Source: Alistipes sp. (GTDB lineage Bacteria > Bacteroidota > Bacteroidia > Bacteroidales > Rikenellaceae). Taken from it: a stretch of 64,000 nucleotides of DNA. Positions 51,201-58,938 of the stretch are shown here, one piece after another. Within the stretch, counting starts at the first letter, position 1. Each line of letters opens with the position of its first letter. A program made the position numbers and the translations under genes. The DNA lies in assembly GCA_017437045.1 (NCBI GenBank), contig JAFSBY010000019.1, forward strand, positions 1 through 64,000, read 5' to 3'. The notes beneath the pieces were generated by a model. It was not told the DNA's origin, did no database searches, and worked only from the letters and a program-made list of their open reading frames with translations.

Positions 51201-52921
51201 GGCCGGGCTGCGAGGGTAAGCCCAATGTGGACTACATCGTAGGTCGTCAGATCGCAGGCGACGGCATCGAGCCCAAGTTAGGTCAGAACAGCCACTCGAA
51301 CTCGACCATTACGGTGCTCGTAGCCGATGGTGCCGAGATCAACATGGCCAAGGAGAACCAGCCGCTCGAGATCTCGAAGCCCTTCGGTTTGGCTTGGTGG
51401 TCGAACAATGTCCTCGACGAGCGTTTCGATAACGTGACGATCGTTGCCGACATCGACTTTAACAAGAGTCTGACCTTTGCCGATGCCGAGTACGGCTACG
51501 AGGAGACCTTCCAGCCGATCAACAACTGGAATGCACAGCTCCCGCGTCTGGTGAACTTCGACGGTGGTAACAAGACGATCAGCAACCTGGTGATCAACGA
51601 TCCTTCGGCGAAGAACCTGGCACTCTTTGGCTCGTATGTAGGTACGATCAAGAATGTGAAGATCGACGCTGCCGAGATCACGGGTCTGGGTCGCGTAGCC
51701 GGTGTGGCTGCACAGGCTTGGGGCGCGATCGAGAACTGCCACGTAACGAACTCGACCTTCAAGGCTGCAGTTGCCAATGGCGACGACGGCGACAAGGTGG
51801 GTGCTATCGTAGCCCAGATGCAGGCTGACGATGCTGCCGGTGAGGCTGCTGTTAGCGAGATCGTGAACTGCTCGGTGCAGAACGTTCAGATCGAGGGCTT
51901 CCGCGACCTGGGTGCCTTTGCCGGTCACGCTGCCCTGAAGAACTTCAGCGGTAACACGGCGAAGGATGTAACGATCTGGGTTGATCAGGTGACGGCTCAC
52001 TACGGTTCGTACAAGCCGTTCGACACGGCCAGCGACTATGTAGGTCGTCAGGAGGGTATCGAGGTAGCCAAGGAGGCTCCCGAGGCTGACAACGTGAACG
52101 TTTACGCCCTGGTTCAGAGCGGCAACTACGACCTGGTAACCATCGCTGATGGCAGCCTGGGTATTGCCAACGAGGCCGCTATGCAGTACTTTGCTCAGAA
52201 CTACAAGAGCTACAACAGCGCATTCCTCTTCAATGATATCACGCTGACGAGCGAGTGGACGCCGATCGGCGAGGATTCTACGGCGAACTTCTTCGAGGGT
52301 ACCTTCGATGGTAAGGGCCACAAGATCGAGGGTCTGAAGGTGCTTGGTAATACGACGGCTTCGGGTCTCTTCGGTTATGCTCGTGGTACGATCAAGAATC
52401 TGACGATCGAGAGCCCCGAGATCTATGGTAACCACTGGGCTGCTGCTATTGCTGCTCACCTGTTTGGTGCCGTTGAGGGTTGCGTGGTGAACGGTGGTAA
52501 GATCATCGTAACGCCGCAGCAGGTAAATGGCAAGTGGGATGACGGTGACAAGGCCGGTGCGCTGGTTGGTTACCTGGCTGACCACACGGGCGAGGGCGGT
52601 GACCGCATCGTGAACAACACGGTGAAGGGTGTAACCGTGAAGGCATTCCGTGATGTAGCTGCTCTGGTAGGTTGCGCCTACACGATCGCTGACATGTCGG
52701 GCAACGTAGCCGAGAACAACACCGTGATTATCGACGTTGTAACGGGTTACTACGCCGGCGAGCAGGAGACGATCGGTAAGCTGATCGGCCGCCTGAACAC
52801 CCCCACCGAGGCAAACGTGAAGAACAACAACTCGGCCACCACGACGCTCTATCGTCTGACCACGGCCGGTACGGAGAAGTTGGCTGACAACGAGCAGGTG
52901 GATGTCGATAAAGAGGAGTAA
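48257..52921 (+). CDS. Giant coiled-coil and beta-helix surface lipoprotein, 1554 aa
   Basis: A lipoprotein with lipobox GSVAC (Cys23), followed by the acidic NDYDDD expected of the Bacteroidetes surface-export signal. Residues about 25-440 are a continuous Ala/Glu/Lys coiled coil of roughly 400 residues. A beta-rich domain follows (about 440-750). The rest consists of three divergent copies of a 250-270-residue GLUG/beta-helix-like unit (about 755-1020, 1040-1290, 1300-1528), each with GDKxGAxV, FRDvxAxxG and a closing GRQ/GRL motif. The protein looks like a stalk carrying a solenoid head: an adhesin or surface scaffold. Codons are highly biased except in the middle segment 50215-50720. No enzymatic motif seen. 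Expression is probably controlled by the adjacent XRE regulator. Confidence 0.82.
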   Translation: MRKLFKKLLAVVLVGAMVGSVACNDYDDDINDLNNRLDEIEGKVAMKADLDALQATVNQLAAIDFDSFATNAELNAAIAKCASKDDIKNFLSSDAINTLIAQAVADMQKQIEAAKSDLEGQIGQTNQALDGLKAMFEAFDAWAEVEAEVKAAIEEALKPYLKAEDAVTIEQVNAAIAEAVKDALTVEDVNATIKAWMGENFESLMAPYKANMEQALADAIKAREEADAALKSDLEKQLEEAIAAVEEAQKGNVEAAEEAIKALNAKIETLTEQLAALQKKAAEDDAALEARLNEQLEAAKKALEAVHAADKAAAEKAIAALEEQIKAAAEQAEKDHAALTDELTKLQEADATLKSELTQALEDAIAEVNKDTDAIYVELAAVKETLKAYGERIAAVEEAVKSLDQRVGDLEDKVNALIQNIAFVAEYSDNKATALKLIPVETEDPTTLSATLLTAQFEITPAESAAKIVEMMGSEAQEVSMKIQPLQSRSAEPIVLGEGQLTIVAVEGVEGRIQVTAKVPNMPENYNDYQFALCVKTDASEASSDYEQIVIEDEKVFSYVWAMADGKPLTESEAWVENPYESFVDTYNNNEKIPGWINYDVKFTKAYDSKVVLLGDYQLMLVNEAGETFTTAEVEKQYGATEGSLTPKEFEVNFMRNSDCPAEDRAINKRGNNQRVYAVVEEGGSACPNYNVKSGKVMSTREVAMYQWKPSSMLSSVNNYNVFRIATKDAIAPVAYACYTITGPQVEETAEATIVHIEEAGDLAWLAHTGQTQQRFKNNNVVVEFAKDAVIDFAPITFGETFSDNFNSRMNNSINVGQFGSEWYNNKINGNGATIKNLIKQRPTMENVGIFGRVIGDIENLKVADSQIEGLHWVGAIAGTVYGNITNCDVENTTVTAKPCQTSGVFDDGDKVGAVVGYLPCDDEAGAVCFAVEGCDVKNVTVKGFRDVGAVVGAANVNGEELIKNNTVADATIVADQRAYVWPGCEGKPNVDYIVGRQIAGDGIEPKLGQNSHSNSTITVLVADGAEINMAKENQPLEISKPFGLAWWSNNVLDERFDNVTIVADIDFNKSLTFADAEYGYEETFQPINNWNAQLPRLVNFDGGNKTISNLVINDPSAKNLALFGSYVGTIKNVKIDAAEITGLGRVAGVAAQAWGAIENCHVTNSTFKAAVANGDDGDKVGAIVAQMQADDAAGEAAVSEIVNCSVQNVQIEGFRDLGAFAGHAALKNFSGNTAKDVTIWVDQVTAHYGSYKPFDTASDYVGRQEGIEVAKEAPEADNVNVYALVQSGNYDLVTIADGSLGIANEAAMQYFAQNYKSYNSAFLFNDITLTSEWTPIGEDSTANFFEGTFDGKGHKIEGLKVLGNTTASGLFGYARGTIKNLTIESPEIYGNHWAAAIAAHLFGAVEGCVVNGGKIIVTPQQVNGKWDDGDKAGALVGYLADHTGEGGDRIVNNTVKGVTVKAFRDVAALVGCAYTIADMSGNVAENNTVIIDVVTGYYAGEQETIGKLIGRLNTPTEANVKNNNSATTTLYRLTTAGTEKLADNEQVDVDKEE
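50521..52840 (+). repeat. Three tandem beta-helix units
   Basis: Within the giant lipoprotein, matching landmarks recur at about 806 and 756 bases: DDGDKVGAVV, DDGDKVGAIV and DDGDKAGALV (near 50975, 51781 and 52538), each followed by FRDVGAVVG, FRDLGAFAG or FRDVAALVG. Units are divergent at DNA level, so duplication is old. Confidence 0.75.
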
Positions 52922-52957
52922 TCCATTTCTCTGACAAAATCCGTATGTGATCAACAT

Positions 52958-52986
52958 GGAGGGGTATCCGTCGATGGATACCCCTC
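52958..52986 (+). terminator. First hairpin after the giant lipoprotein
   Basis: Stem GGAGGGGTATCC / GGATACCCCTC, loop GTCGAT, 37 bases after the stop. No strong T tract, so it may protect the 3' end rather than terminate. Confidence 0.6.
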
Positions 52987-53060
52987 TGTTAAAGAGCGTG
53001 CATAGTCATAGGATAGATAAGGGTGGAAACAATAGAAGATGTTTTTCAGACTATGCATGC

Positions 53061-53096
53061 GTGGGAGGGGGAGGCACAATCCTCCCACTTTTTTTT
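53061..53096 (+). terminator. Second hairpin with T tract
   Basis: Stem GTGGGAGG / CCTCCCAC followed by eight T residues (53089-53096): a typical Rho-independent terminator. Confidence 0.85.
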
Positions 53097-53120
53097 GATT
53101 TGAAGCCCTCTGACAAGGAA

Positions 53121-53152
53121 AAGGGGCTGTCCATTGTGTTGGACAGCCCCTT
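53121..53152. terminator. Bidirectional terminator, GGGCTGTCC family
   Basis: Perfect 12-bp stem AAGGGGCTGTCC / GGACAGCCCCTT, loop ATTGTGTT, 20 bases from the end of folC. Confidence 0.87.
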
Positions 53153-53171
53153 CTCGTGTGGTTAGCGTCGG

Positions 53172-54461
53172 TTACATCGCCTCGGCGACGACATAGGTGC
53201 TGCCTCCGATGAAGATCATATCCTCCTCGGCCGCTAAGGCCTGGGCGCGGGCTACGGCCTCCTTGACATCGGCTACCACCTCGCCTTGCAGCTCAAAGCG
53301 GGCAGCCGTGGCGGCCAACTCCTCGGCAGGAATGGCACGATCGCTCTTGGCAGCCGTGAAGATGTAGTGTGCCTGACGGGGCAGGAGGGGCAGAATGTGC
53401 TCCAAATCCTTGTCGCGCACGAAACCTACGACGCAGAACAATCGCTCGTGGGGCGTGGCGGCAATCTGCTCGGCTACATACCGAATGCCGTGGGCATTGT
53501 GGCCCGTGTCGCAGATCGTCAGCGGACGGTCGGCCAACTTCTGCCAGCGACCGAAGAGCGACGTATCCTTGGCGGCCCAGCGCACACCCTCGACAAAGGC
53601 GCGACGCGAGATGGTCAGCGGGGTCCATTCGTGCAAGTAGTCGGCCACGGCAGCCGCGGTGACCAAGTTGCGACGTTGGTAGATGCCCATCAGGTCGATA
53701 TCGAGTTCGTAGTGATAGCCGTCACGCGTGCGGCAGAGCGAGAAACACTGCGTGCAGGCCTCCTGCGATTGACTCTCGCATGAGAACTCCTGCTCGGCAT
53801 AGATCACCTTCGAGCGGGTCGCTGCGGCCATCTCTTCGAGGGTGCCGTTGTAGCGGGGATCGCTCTCGCCGATGACCACCGGAATCGACTTCTTGATGAT
53901 GCCGCCCTTCTCGCGGGCAATCTCGGGCAACGTGTGGCCCAGCAGTGCCGTATGCTCCAGACCGATGTTCGTGATCACGCTTACGACGGGCAGGATTAGG
54001 TTCGTGGCGTCGAGGCGTCCACCCAGACCGGTCTCGATCACCGCCACCTCGACATCGCTCTGTGCGAAATAGTCGAAGGCCATGGCGGCCGTCATCTCGA
54101 AGAAGGAGAGCTTCAGGTCTACCATCTTGGCTTGGTGCTTATCGACGAAGTTCACCACCTTCTGCTTCGGGATCATCTCGCCATCGACCCGAATACGCTC
54201 GCGGAAATCGTGCAGGTGGGGCGAGGTGAAGAGTCCTGTGCGGTAGCCGGCTTGTTGCAGAATCGAGGCCAGCAGGTGCGATACCGACCCTTTGCCGTTC
54301 GTGCCGGCTACGTGGATCGTGAAGAAGTTGCGCTGCGGATTGCCCAGCACGCGACAAAATTCGCTGATGCGCTCCAGTCCCGGTTTGTAGGCCGAGGCCC
54401 CCTTCCTTTCGAAGGCCGGTAGCGAGTTAAATAGAAAATCGAGGGTTTGGGTATAATTCAT
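53172..54461 (-). CDS. folC: Folylpolyglutamate/dihydrofolate synthase
   Basis: A 429-aa Mur-ligase-like enzyme that adds glutamate to folate and probably makes dihydrofolate from dihydropteroate. Signatures are the ATP loop IHVAGTNGKGSVSHLLAS, TSPHLHDFRERIRVDG, FFEMTAAMAFDYFA, AVIETGLGGRLDATN, ITNIGLEHTALLG and IYQRRNLVTAAAV. The C-terminal domain includes ICDTGHNAHGIRYV. It lies 21 bases after lnt on the same strand and is probably co-transcribed. Confidence 0.95.
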   Translation of the reverse strand: MNYTQTLDFLFNSLPAFERKGASAYKPGLERISEFCRVLGNPQRNFFTIHVAGTNGKGSVSHLLASILQQAGYRTGLFTSPHLHDFRERIRVDGEMIPKQKVVNFVDKHQAKMVDLKLSFFEMTAAMAFDYFAQSDVEVAVIETGLGGRLDATNLILPVVSVITNIGLEHTALLGHTLPEIAREKGGIIKKSIPVVIGESDPRYNGTLEEMAAATRSKVIYAEQEFSCESQSQEACTQCFSLCRTRDGYHYELDIDLMGIYQRRNLVTAAAVADYLHEWTPLTISRRAFVEGVRWAAKDTSLFGRWQKLADRPLTICDTGHNAHGIRYVAEQIAATPHERLFCVVGFVRDKDLEHILPLLPRQAHYIFTAAKSDRAIPAEELAATAARFELQGEVVADVKEAVARAQALAAEEDMIFIGGSTYVVAEAM

Positions 54462-54482
54462 ATGGTACGGGAAAATTGTATT

Positions 54483-56063
54483 TTATACAAGGTGGTTACG
54501 TCGCCGTGCGCGGTAGGCGATGTAGTAGAGTGCCGAGAGCAACGTAATGTAGCAGGCGATGCGCCCCAAATAGTCCCCATAGCGGGTGTAGAGGGTTAGT
54601 TCGCTGTGCAGGTGTATCTGTTGGCTGCGCACGCCGCGCTCCTCCCAGAAGAGTTGATTGGAGACATCACCCCGAGCTGTGATGAAGCCCGACTCACCGG
54701 TGTTTGCCGCACGTGCAATGGCGCGACGATGCTCAATCGCCCGCAAGCGAGAGAGCGAGAAGAGCATCCTGTGGCCGGGCGTATCGCCCCACCAACCGTC
54801 GTTCGAGAGGATGGCCATGAATTGGGCTCCACGACGCACGTGGTCGCCAAAGAAGTTGCCATAGACCCCCTCGTAGCAGATCGCGGGACCCATCTTCGTC
54901 CCTCGATGCTCGAAGGCTGTGCCGTGTGTCCCTTGGCCGATCTGTCCCACCACACCGCCTAAATCAATGACCAGGAAATCCATCAGGTCGAAGATCCATC
55001 CGGGGGTCTTCTCCACGCCAATGACCAGACAACCCTTGTGGTGGAGCTGTGTGCGCCCGGTAGAGTCGATGGCTACGGCCGAATTGAAAATATCGCCATA
55101 GAGCCCTCCTCCAAAGTGGCGTGCTGTCCACGTACGGCTGGTCGGCGGGTAGAAAAGGCGGGTGTTGGCGCCTGTTACCAGCAAGGCCGACGGATGATCG
55201 GCCGCGAGCGTGTCGCGCAGTTGTTGCCAGATGGGGGCCGGCGTGTTACTCGGGTAGTAGAGCGAAAGGTGCGGCTCGTTGTAATAGCCCGGTACGGCCG
55301 TCTCGGGCAGCAGGATGAAGTCTGCCGAGGCCGGAACCTCGTCGAGGAGTGCAAAGAGGTTGTCGATCTGGTAGTTGGCGTCGCCGTGGAATTTGTCGTA
55401 GCAGTCTATATTGGGTTGGATGACAGCTACTTCTGTTGTACCCTCCTGGGGCTCCTCGTAGCTCCACCACAAACCGAGTGAAATGCCGATCGGAAGCAAC
55501 CATGCCACAGCGGCAGCTACCCAACGGCGCGTGGTACGTTGCTGCCAAGCCTCGAAGAGCAGGATATTGACCACCAGCACCCAAATGGAGCCACCCCAAA
55601 TGCCGCACCACTCATACCACTGCACGGCCCATACATCGTGCGAGAATCCGTTGCCGAGCAGCAGCCAGGGCCACGAGAGATCTCCTACCGTGTACCAATA
55701 TTCGGTGGCGACCCAAGCGGCGATGAGCATCGTATAAGCGAGGGGTTTGGTGGCCTTTTTAGAGACCGTATGAAAGGCCATGAAGGCCATCAGATTCAGG
55801 GCCGTGGAGACGATCGTGGCGGCAATAGGCCCGACAGGCGTTGCGTTCCAGATCCACCAGACGGTGGCTACGTTCCAGAGCATGAAGGTCAGCGTAGCCC
55901 ATCCGAACATCGACCACCACCCGCGCCGCGAGTTCTCCATCGTGTGGCTCATCCACAGCAGGGGCACCAACGCCACGAAGAGTCCCATGCCGGACAGACC
56001 GAGCCACCCTGCCGAAAGCAGGACAACCGAAAGGAGCATGGCCATAAGTCGCTTTGTGCGCAT
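54483..56063 (-). CDS. lnt: Apolipoprotein N-acyltransferase
   Basis: A 526-aa inner-membrane enzyme that adds the third acyl chain to lipoproteins. The N-terminal half has six to seven TM helices. The nitrilase-like domain carries the Glu-Lys-Cys triad: FILLPETAVPGYYN (Glu), the lysine in LHHKGCLVIGVEKTP, and Cys in AICYEGVYGNFF. Fits the many lipoproteins in the window. The start at 56063 is chosen because the only longer alternative is a TTG at 56093 that lies inside the promoter box. Confidence 0.93.
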   Translation of the reverse strand: MRTKRLMAMLLSVVLLSAGWLGLSGMGLFVALVPLLWMSHTMENSRRGWWSMFGWATLTFMLWNVATVWWIWNATPVGPIAATIVSTALNLMAFMAFHTVSKKATKPLAYTMLIAAWVATEYWYTVGDLSWPWLLLGNGFSHDVWAVQWYEWCGIWGGSIWVLVVNILLFEAWQQRTTRRWVAAAVAWLLPIGISLGLWWSYEEPQEGTTEVAVIQPNIDCYDKFHGDANYQIDNLFALLDEVPASADFILLPETAVPGYYNEPHLSLYYPSNTPAPIWQQLRDTLAADHPSALLVTGANTRLFYPPTSRTWTARHFGGGLYGDIFNSAVAIDSTGRTQLHHKGCLVIGVEKTPGWIFDLMDFLVIDLGGVVGQIGQGTHGTAFEHRGTKMGPAICYEGVYGNFFGDHVRRGAQFMAILSNDGWWGDTPGHRMLFSLSRLRAIEHRRAIARAANTGESGFITARGDVSNQLFWEERGVRSQQIHLHSELTLYTRYGDYLGRIACYITLLSALYYIAYRARRRNHLV

Positions 56064-56090
56064 CGCGTGGGGCGGTTTAGTTGTTTCGGA

Positions 56091-56098
56091 CAAAAGTA
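56091..56098 (-). promoter_or_regulatory. Promoter -7 box of lnt-folC
   Basis: Minus-strand TACTTTTG fits TAnnTTTG, 27 bases before the ATG at 56063. Confidence 0.55.
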
Positions 56099-56236
56099 GT
56101 CAAAGTTCGGCGGAAAGAAAAGCAATTGACCGAAATTTGTTGGATAAATTCCATCGGGCAGCATGTTTCCGACAAAAAGGGTGAGATTTTGCAAAAAAAA
56201 TTGTAAATTAGCACCAATTTGTAGCAACGACCGCCT

Positions 56237-57298
56237 ATGAAACCACTTACCTCTACGCTGCTGCCCGTCGATGTGGTCTTCCACACCTCGTGGTGGCACC
56301 ACCATGCGGGGATCACCTTCGATCCCGATTTCTTCTACGATCCGCGTCGTCGCGTGAGCGATGAACAGCTCATGGAGCGCACGCTCTACGATCGTTTTGG
56401 CGATTTGGGACTCGGTGCTCACCATGCCGAGGAGCGTCCCGAGATTGGCGCGGTGCATCTGGCGGCCGGTTATCTGCTCTCCGAGATGTTGGGTTGTGAG
56501 ATCGTCTATGGCGACGATACGCCTCCCCAGGTGCTTTGTGCGCATCGCGAGGAGCTGACCATCGACGAAGAGGCCCCCTTCCGTAGCGAGGCCTTCAAAC
56601 GCCTGCAACACCTCATCGAGAGCCTGAAGGCCAAATATGGCTATGTGACGGGCGATGTGAATTGGGGCGGTGTGCTCAATCTGGCCCTCGACCTGAAGGG
56701 GGAGAGCGTGTTGATGGATATGATGCTTGATCCGGAGGGGGTTGCGGCCTATTTCCAACAGATCGGTCGCGTCGTAGAACGGTTCTTTAGCTACATCCAG
56801 AGCCAGACCGGCTCGTCGTCGATCTCCGTAAACCGCATAGCCCGATACATGGATTCGCCGCTCTATATCCATTCGGAGTGCTCGCACACGATGATCTCGG
56901 AGCAGGATTATGAGGCCCTGCTGCTCCCGATCGACCTGGCCTGGAGTGCCAAATATCAGCCCTATGGCATCCACTACTGCGGCCGCGATCCGCATCGTCA
57001 TGCCGCTCAATTTGCCCAAATCCCGAATTTGGCCTTTTTGGACTTAGGATGGGGTGGCGATGTGGCTCTCTTGCGCGAGGCTCTGCCGGAGGTATTCTTC
57101 TCGTTGCGTCTGAATCCGGTCGAGATCGAGGGGTATACGTCGGCCGAGCTGGAGCAGATCATTCGTGAACGGGTGGCCGCTTCGGGCGACCTGCAACGGA
57201 CGGGTATCTGCTGCGTCAATATGGATCAGCATGTACGCGACGAGCGTGTCCGCGAACTCTTTACGATTGCCGAACAAATTAAAAACGAACAACGATAA
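56237..57298 (+). CDS. UroD-fold protein with zinc-thiol methyltransferase motif (first copy)
   Basis: A 353-aa TIM-barrel protein of the uroporphyrinogen decarboxylase superfamily. The N-terminal WWHHHAGITFDPDFF is unlike true UroD. The sequence carries H246-x-C248 in HYCGRD and later cysteines C325/C326 in GICCVN, matching the H-x-C...C zinc site of the MtaA/MtbA/CmuA corrinoid methyltransferases. Heme biosynthesis is therefore unlikely. No corrinoid protein gene is nearby. It is first in a tight six-gene run, five bases before its paralogue. Substrate unknown. Confidence 0.8.
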   Translation: MKPLTSTLLPVDVVFHTSWWHHHAGITFDPDFFYDPRRRVSDEQLMERTLYDRFGDLGLGAHHAEERPEIGAVHLAAGYLLSEMLGCEIVYGDDTPPQVLCAHREELTIDEEAPFRSEAFKRLQHLIESLKAKYGYVTGDVNWGGVLNLALDLKGESVLMDMMLDPEGVAAYFQQIGRVVERFFSYIQSQTGSSSISVNRIARYMDSPLYIHSECSHTMISEQDYEALLLPIDLAWSAKYQPYGIHYCGRDPHRHAAQFAQIPNLAFLDLGWGGDVALLREALPEVFFSLRLNPVEIEGYTSAELEQIIRERVAASGDLQRTGICCVNMDQHVRDERVRELFTIAEQIKNEQR

Positions 57299-57303
57299 AT
57301 CCC

Positions 57304-58434
57304 ATGGCAAAAGATGTCTTTAATACCGCGCTGGCCGATTCGCAGGCCACGCATGTAACCCCGATTTCGCCCGAACGCTTCGATCGGGCCCGCTATGCGG
57401 ACTATGCAGCACAACTCGACGAGCGTTGTGCCCGTTTTTGGCAGGCCGAAGAAGGGGTACTGGTCTATCGCCGTATGCGCGTCAAGGAGGTTTTTGCTGA
57501 GGATTGCCGCGATCGGGAGCGTTCGCTGGCTTGGCAGCTGGGTGCACTCGATGCCAGCATGGCCTATAAGGCCGATGTGGCTAACTTCCTCGAACCGTGG
57601 TATGGCCTGGGCACGGTGGCTGCTGCCTATGGTTTCGACTATCGCTGGGAGGCGGGACAAGCTCCGGCCGTGGATGGTAAGTTCGCGACGACGGCCGAAT
57701 TGGTCGCTGCACCCTTCCGTCCGGTGGCCGAGACGCCGATTGGCCGCCATACGCTCGATATGGTCTCCTATTTCTTGGATAAAACGCGGGGTGAACTGCC
57801 CGTTTCGTTTTGCGATGTGCAGTCACCGCTCAATACGTTGAGCAATATCATCGACTCGAACTCCTTCTACCTCGATTTGATGCTCGACCCCGAGTCGATC
57901 GAGGTGGCCATGGATCGCACGGCCGATCTGCTGATCGACTTCACCGAGGAGCAGCGTAAACTGGTCGGTTCAGCACTGGCCAAACCGGGGCACGGCTTCG
58001 CCTCGAGCCGCCGATTCGATGGCCTGGGTATGAGCGACGATACGGTGACGATGCTCTCGCCCGACCTCTACTTCCCGCTCTGCGTGCCGGCCATGACCAA
58101 GGTGGGCGACCGTTTTGGAGGTGCCGTCTTCCATTCGTGTGGCTGCTGGAGCGATAAGAAGGAGGAGATTGCCCGCATTGCCGGGCTGCGGATGGCCGAT
58201 GGTGCCTTCTCATTAGCTACCGATCCGGGTGCAAATCCCACCGATGGCTTTGCCGAGGCCTTTGCCGGTACGGGTGTGGTGCTCAATGCCCGCATCGTAG
58301 GCGATGCCGATCTGGTCTGCGAGAAGGTGCGTTCGTTGTGGCGACCGGGCATGAAACTCATCGTGGTGACCTATTGCGAAACACCGGCCGAGCAGGCTGC
58401 CCTCTACGACCGTATTCACGAGATCTGCCAATAA
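57304..58434 (+). CDS. UroD-fold protein with zinc-thiol methyltransferase motif (second copy)
   Basis: A 376-aa paralogue of the preceding protein, only distantly similar. It has H277-x-C279 in HSCGCW and C358 in VTYCETP, again the H-x-C...C arrangement, plus SLATDPGANPTDGFAEAF and VVLNARIVGDADLV typical of the barrel. Two different UroD-fold proteins side by side suggests a heterodimer or two sequential methyl-transfer steps. Separated from ybaK by seven bases. Confidence 0.8.
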   Translation: MAKDVFNTALADSQATHVTPISPERFDRARYADYAAQLDERCARFWQAEEGVLVYRRMRVKEVFAEDCRDRERSLAWQLGALDASMAYKADVANFLEPWYGLGTVAAAYGFDYRWEAGQAPAVDGKFATTAELVAAPFRPVAETPIGRHTLDMVSYFLDKTRGELPVSFCDVQSPLNTLSNIIDSNSFYLDLMLDPESIEVAMDRTADLLIDFTEEQRKLVGSALAKPGHGFASSRRFDGLGMSDDTVTMLSPDLYFPLCVPAMTKVGDRFGGAVFHSCGCWSDKKEEIARIAGLRMADGAFSLATDPGANPTDGFAEAFAGTGVVLNARIVGDADLVCEKVRSLWRPGMKLIVVTYCETPAEQAALYDRIHEICQ

Positions 58435-58441
58435 AACACCT

Positions 58442-58924
58442 ATGGCCAAGAAGATCGAAAAGACCAATGCAGCCCGCCTGCTGGATCGTGCCAAGATCGA
58501 CTATGAGTTGGTGCCCTACACGGTCGATGAGAACGATTTGGCGGCTACACACGTGGCCGAGGAGTTGGGCGAGCCGATCGAGCAGGTCTTTAAGACGCTG
58601 ATCCTCAAGGGTGATCGAAATGGTTTCCTGGTCTGTGTCATCCCGGGCGATCGGGAGGTCGATCTGAAGAAGGCGGCCAAGATCTCGGGCAATAAGAGTG
58701 TGCAGATGTTACCGATGAAGGAGTTGCTGCCCACGACGGGCTATATTCGTGGTGGTTGCTCACCGATCGGGATGAAGAAGCGTTTCCCGACCTTCCTTCA
58801 TGCGACCTGTCTGGACTTTACCCATATTTATATCAGTGCCGGGGTGCGAGGGCTTCAGCTCAAGATCGACCCGCAGGCATTGATCGGCTACACCGAGGCG
58901 GTAGTGGCCGACCTAACCGAATAG
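58442..58924 (+). CDS. ybaK: Cys-tRNA(Pro)/Cys-tRNA(Cys) deacylase YbaK
   Basis: A 160-aa YbaK/EbsC protein that hydrolyses cysteine mischarged on tRNA(Pro). Conserved features are ARLLDRAKIDYELVPYTVDE, EELGEPIEQVFKTLIL, VCVIPGDREVDLKKAAK and the C-terminal RGGCSPIGMKKRFPTFL. Normal length. Its presence in this cluster, between UroD-fold genes and a secreted beta-helix protein, has no obvious metabolic logic. Confidence 0.93.
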   Translation: MAKKIEKTNAARLLDRAKIDYELVPYTVDENDLAATHVAEELGEPIEQVFKTLILKGDRNGFLVCVIPGDREVDLKKAAKISGNKSVQMLPMKELLPTTGYIRGGCSPIGMKKRFPTFLHATCLDFTHIYISAGVRGLQLKIDPQALIGYTEAVVADLTE

Positions 58925-58938
58925 ATGAACCAAGAACT

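Noticed and set aside
56063-56093. A longer lnt starting at TTG 56093.
   Set aside because: The codon lies within the promoter -7 box, so it would not be transcribed.
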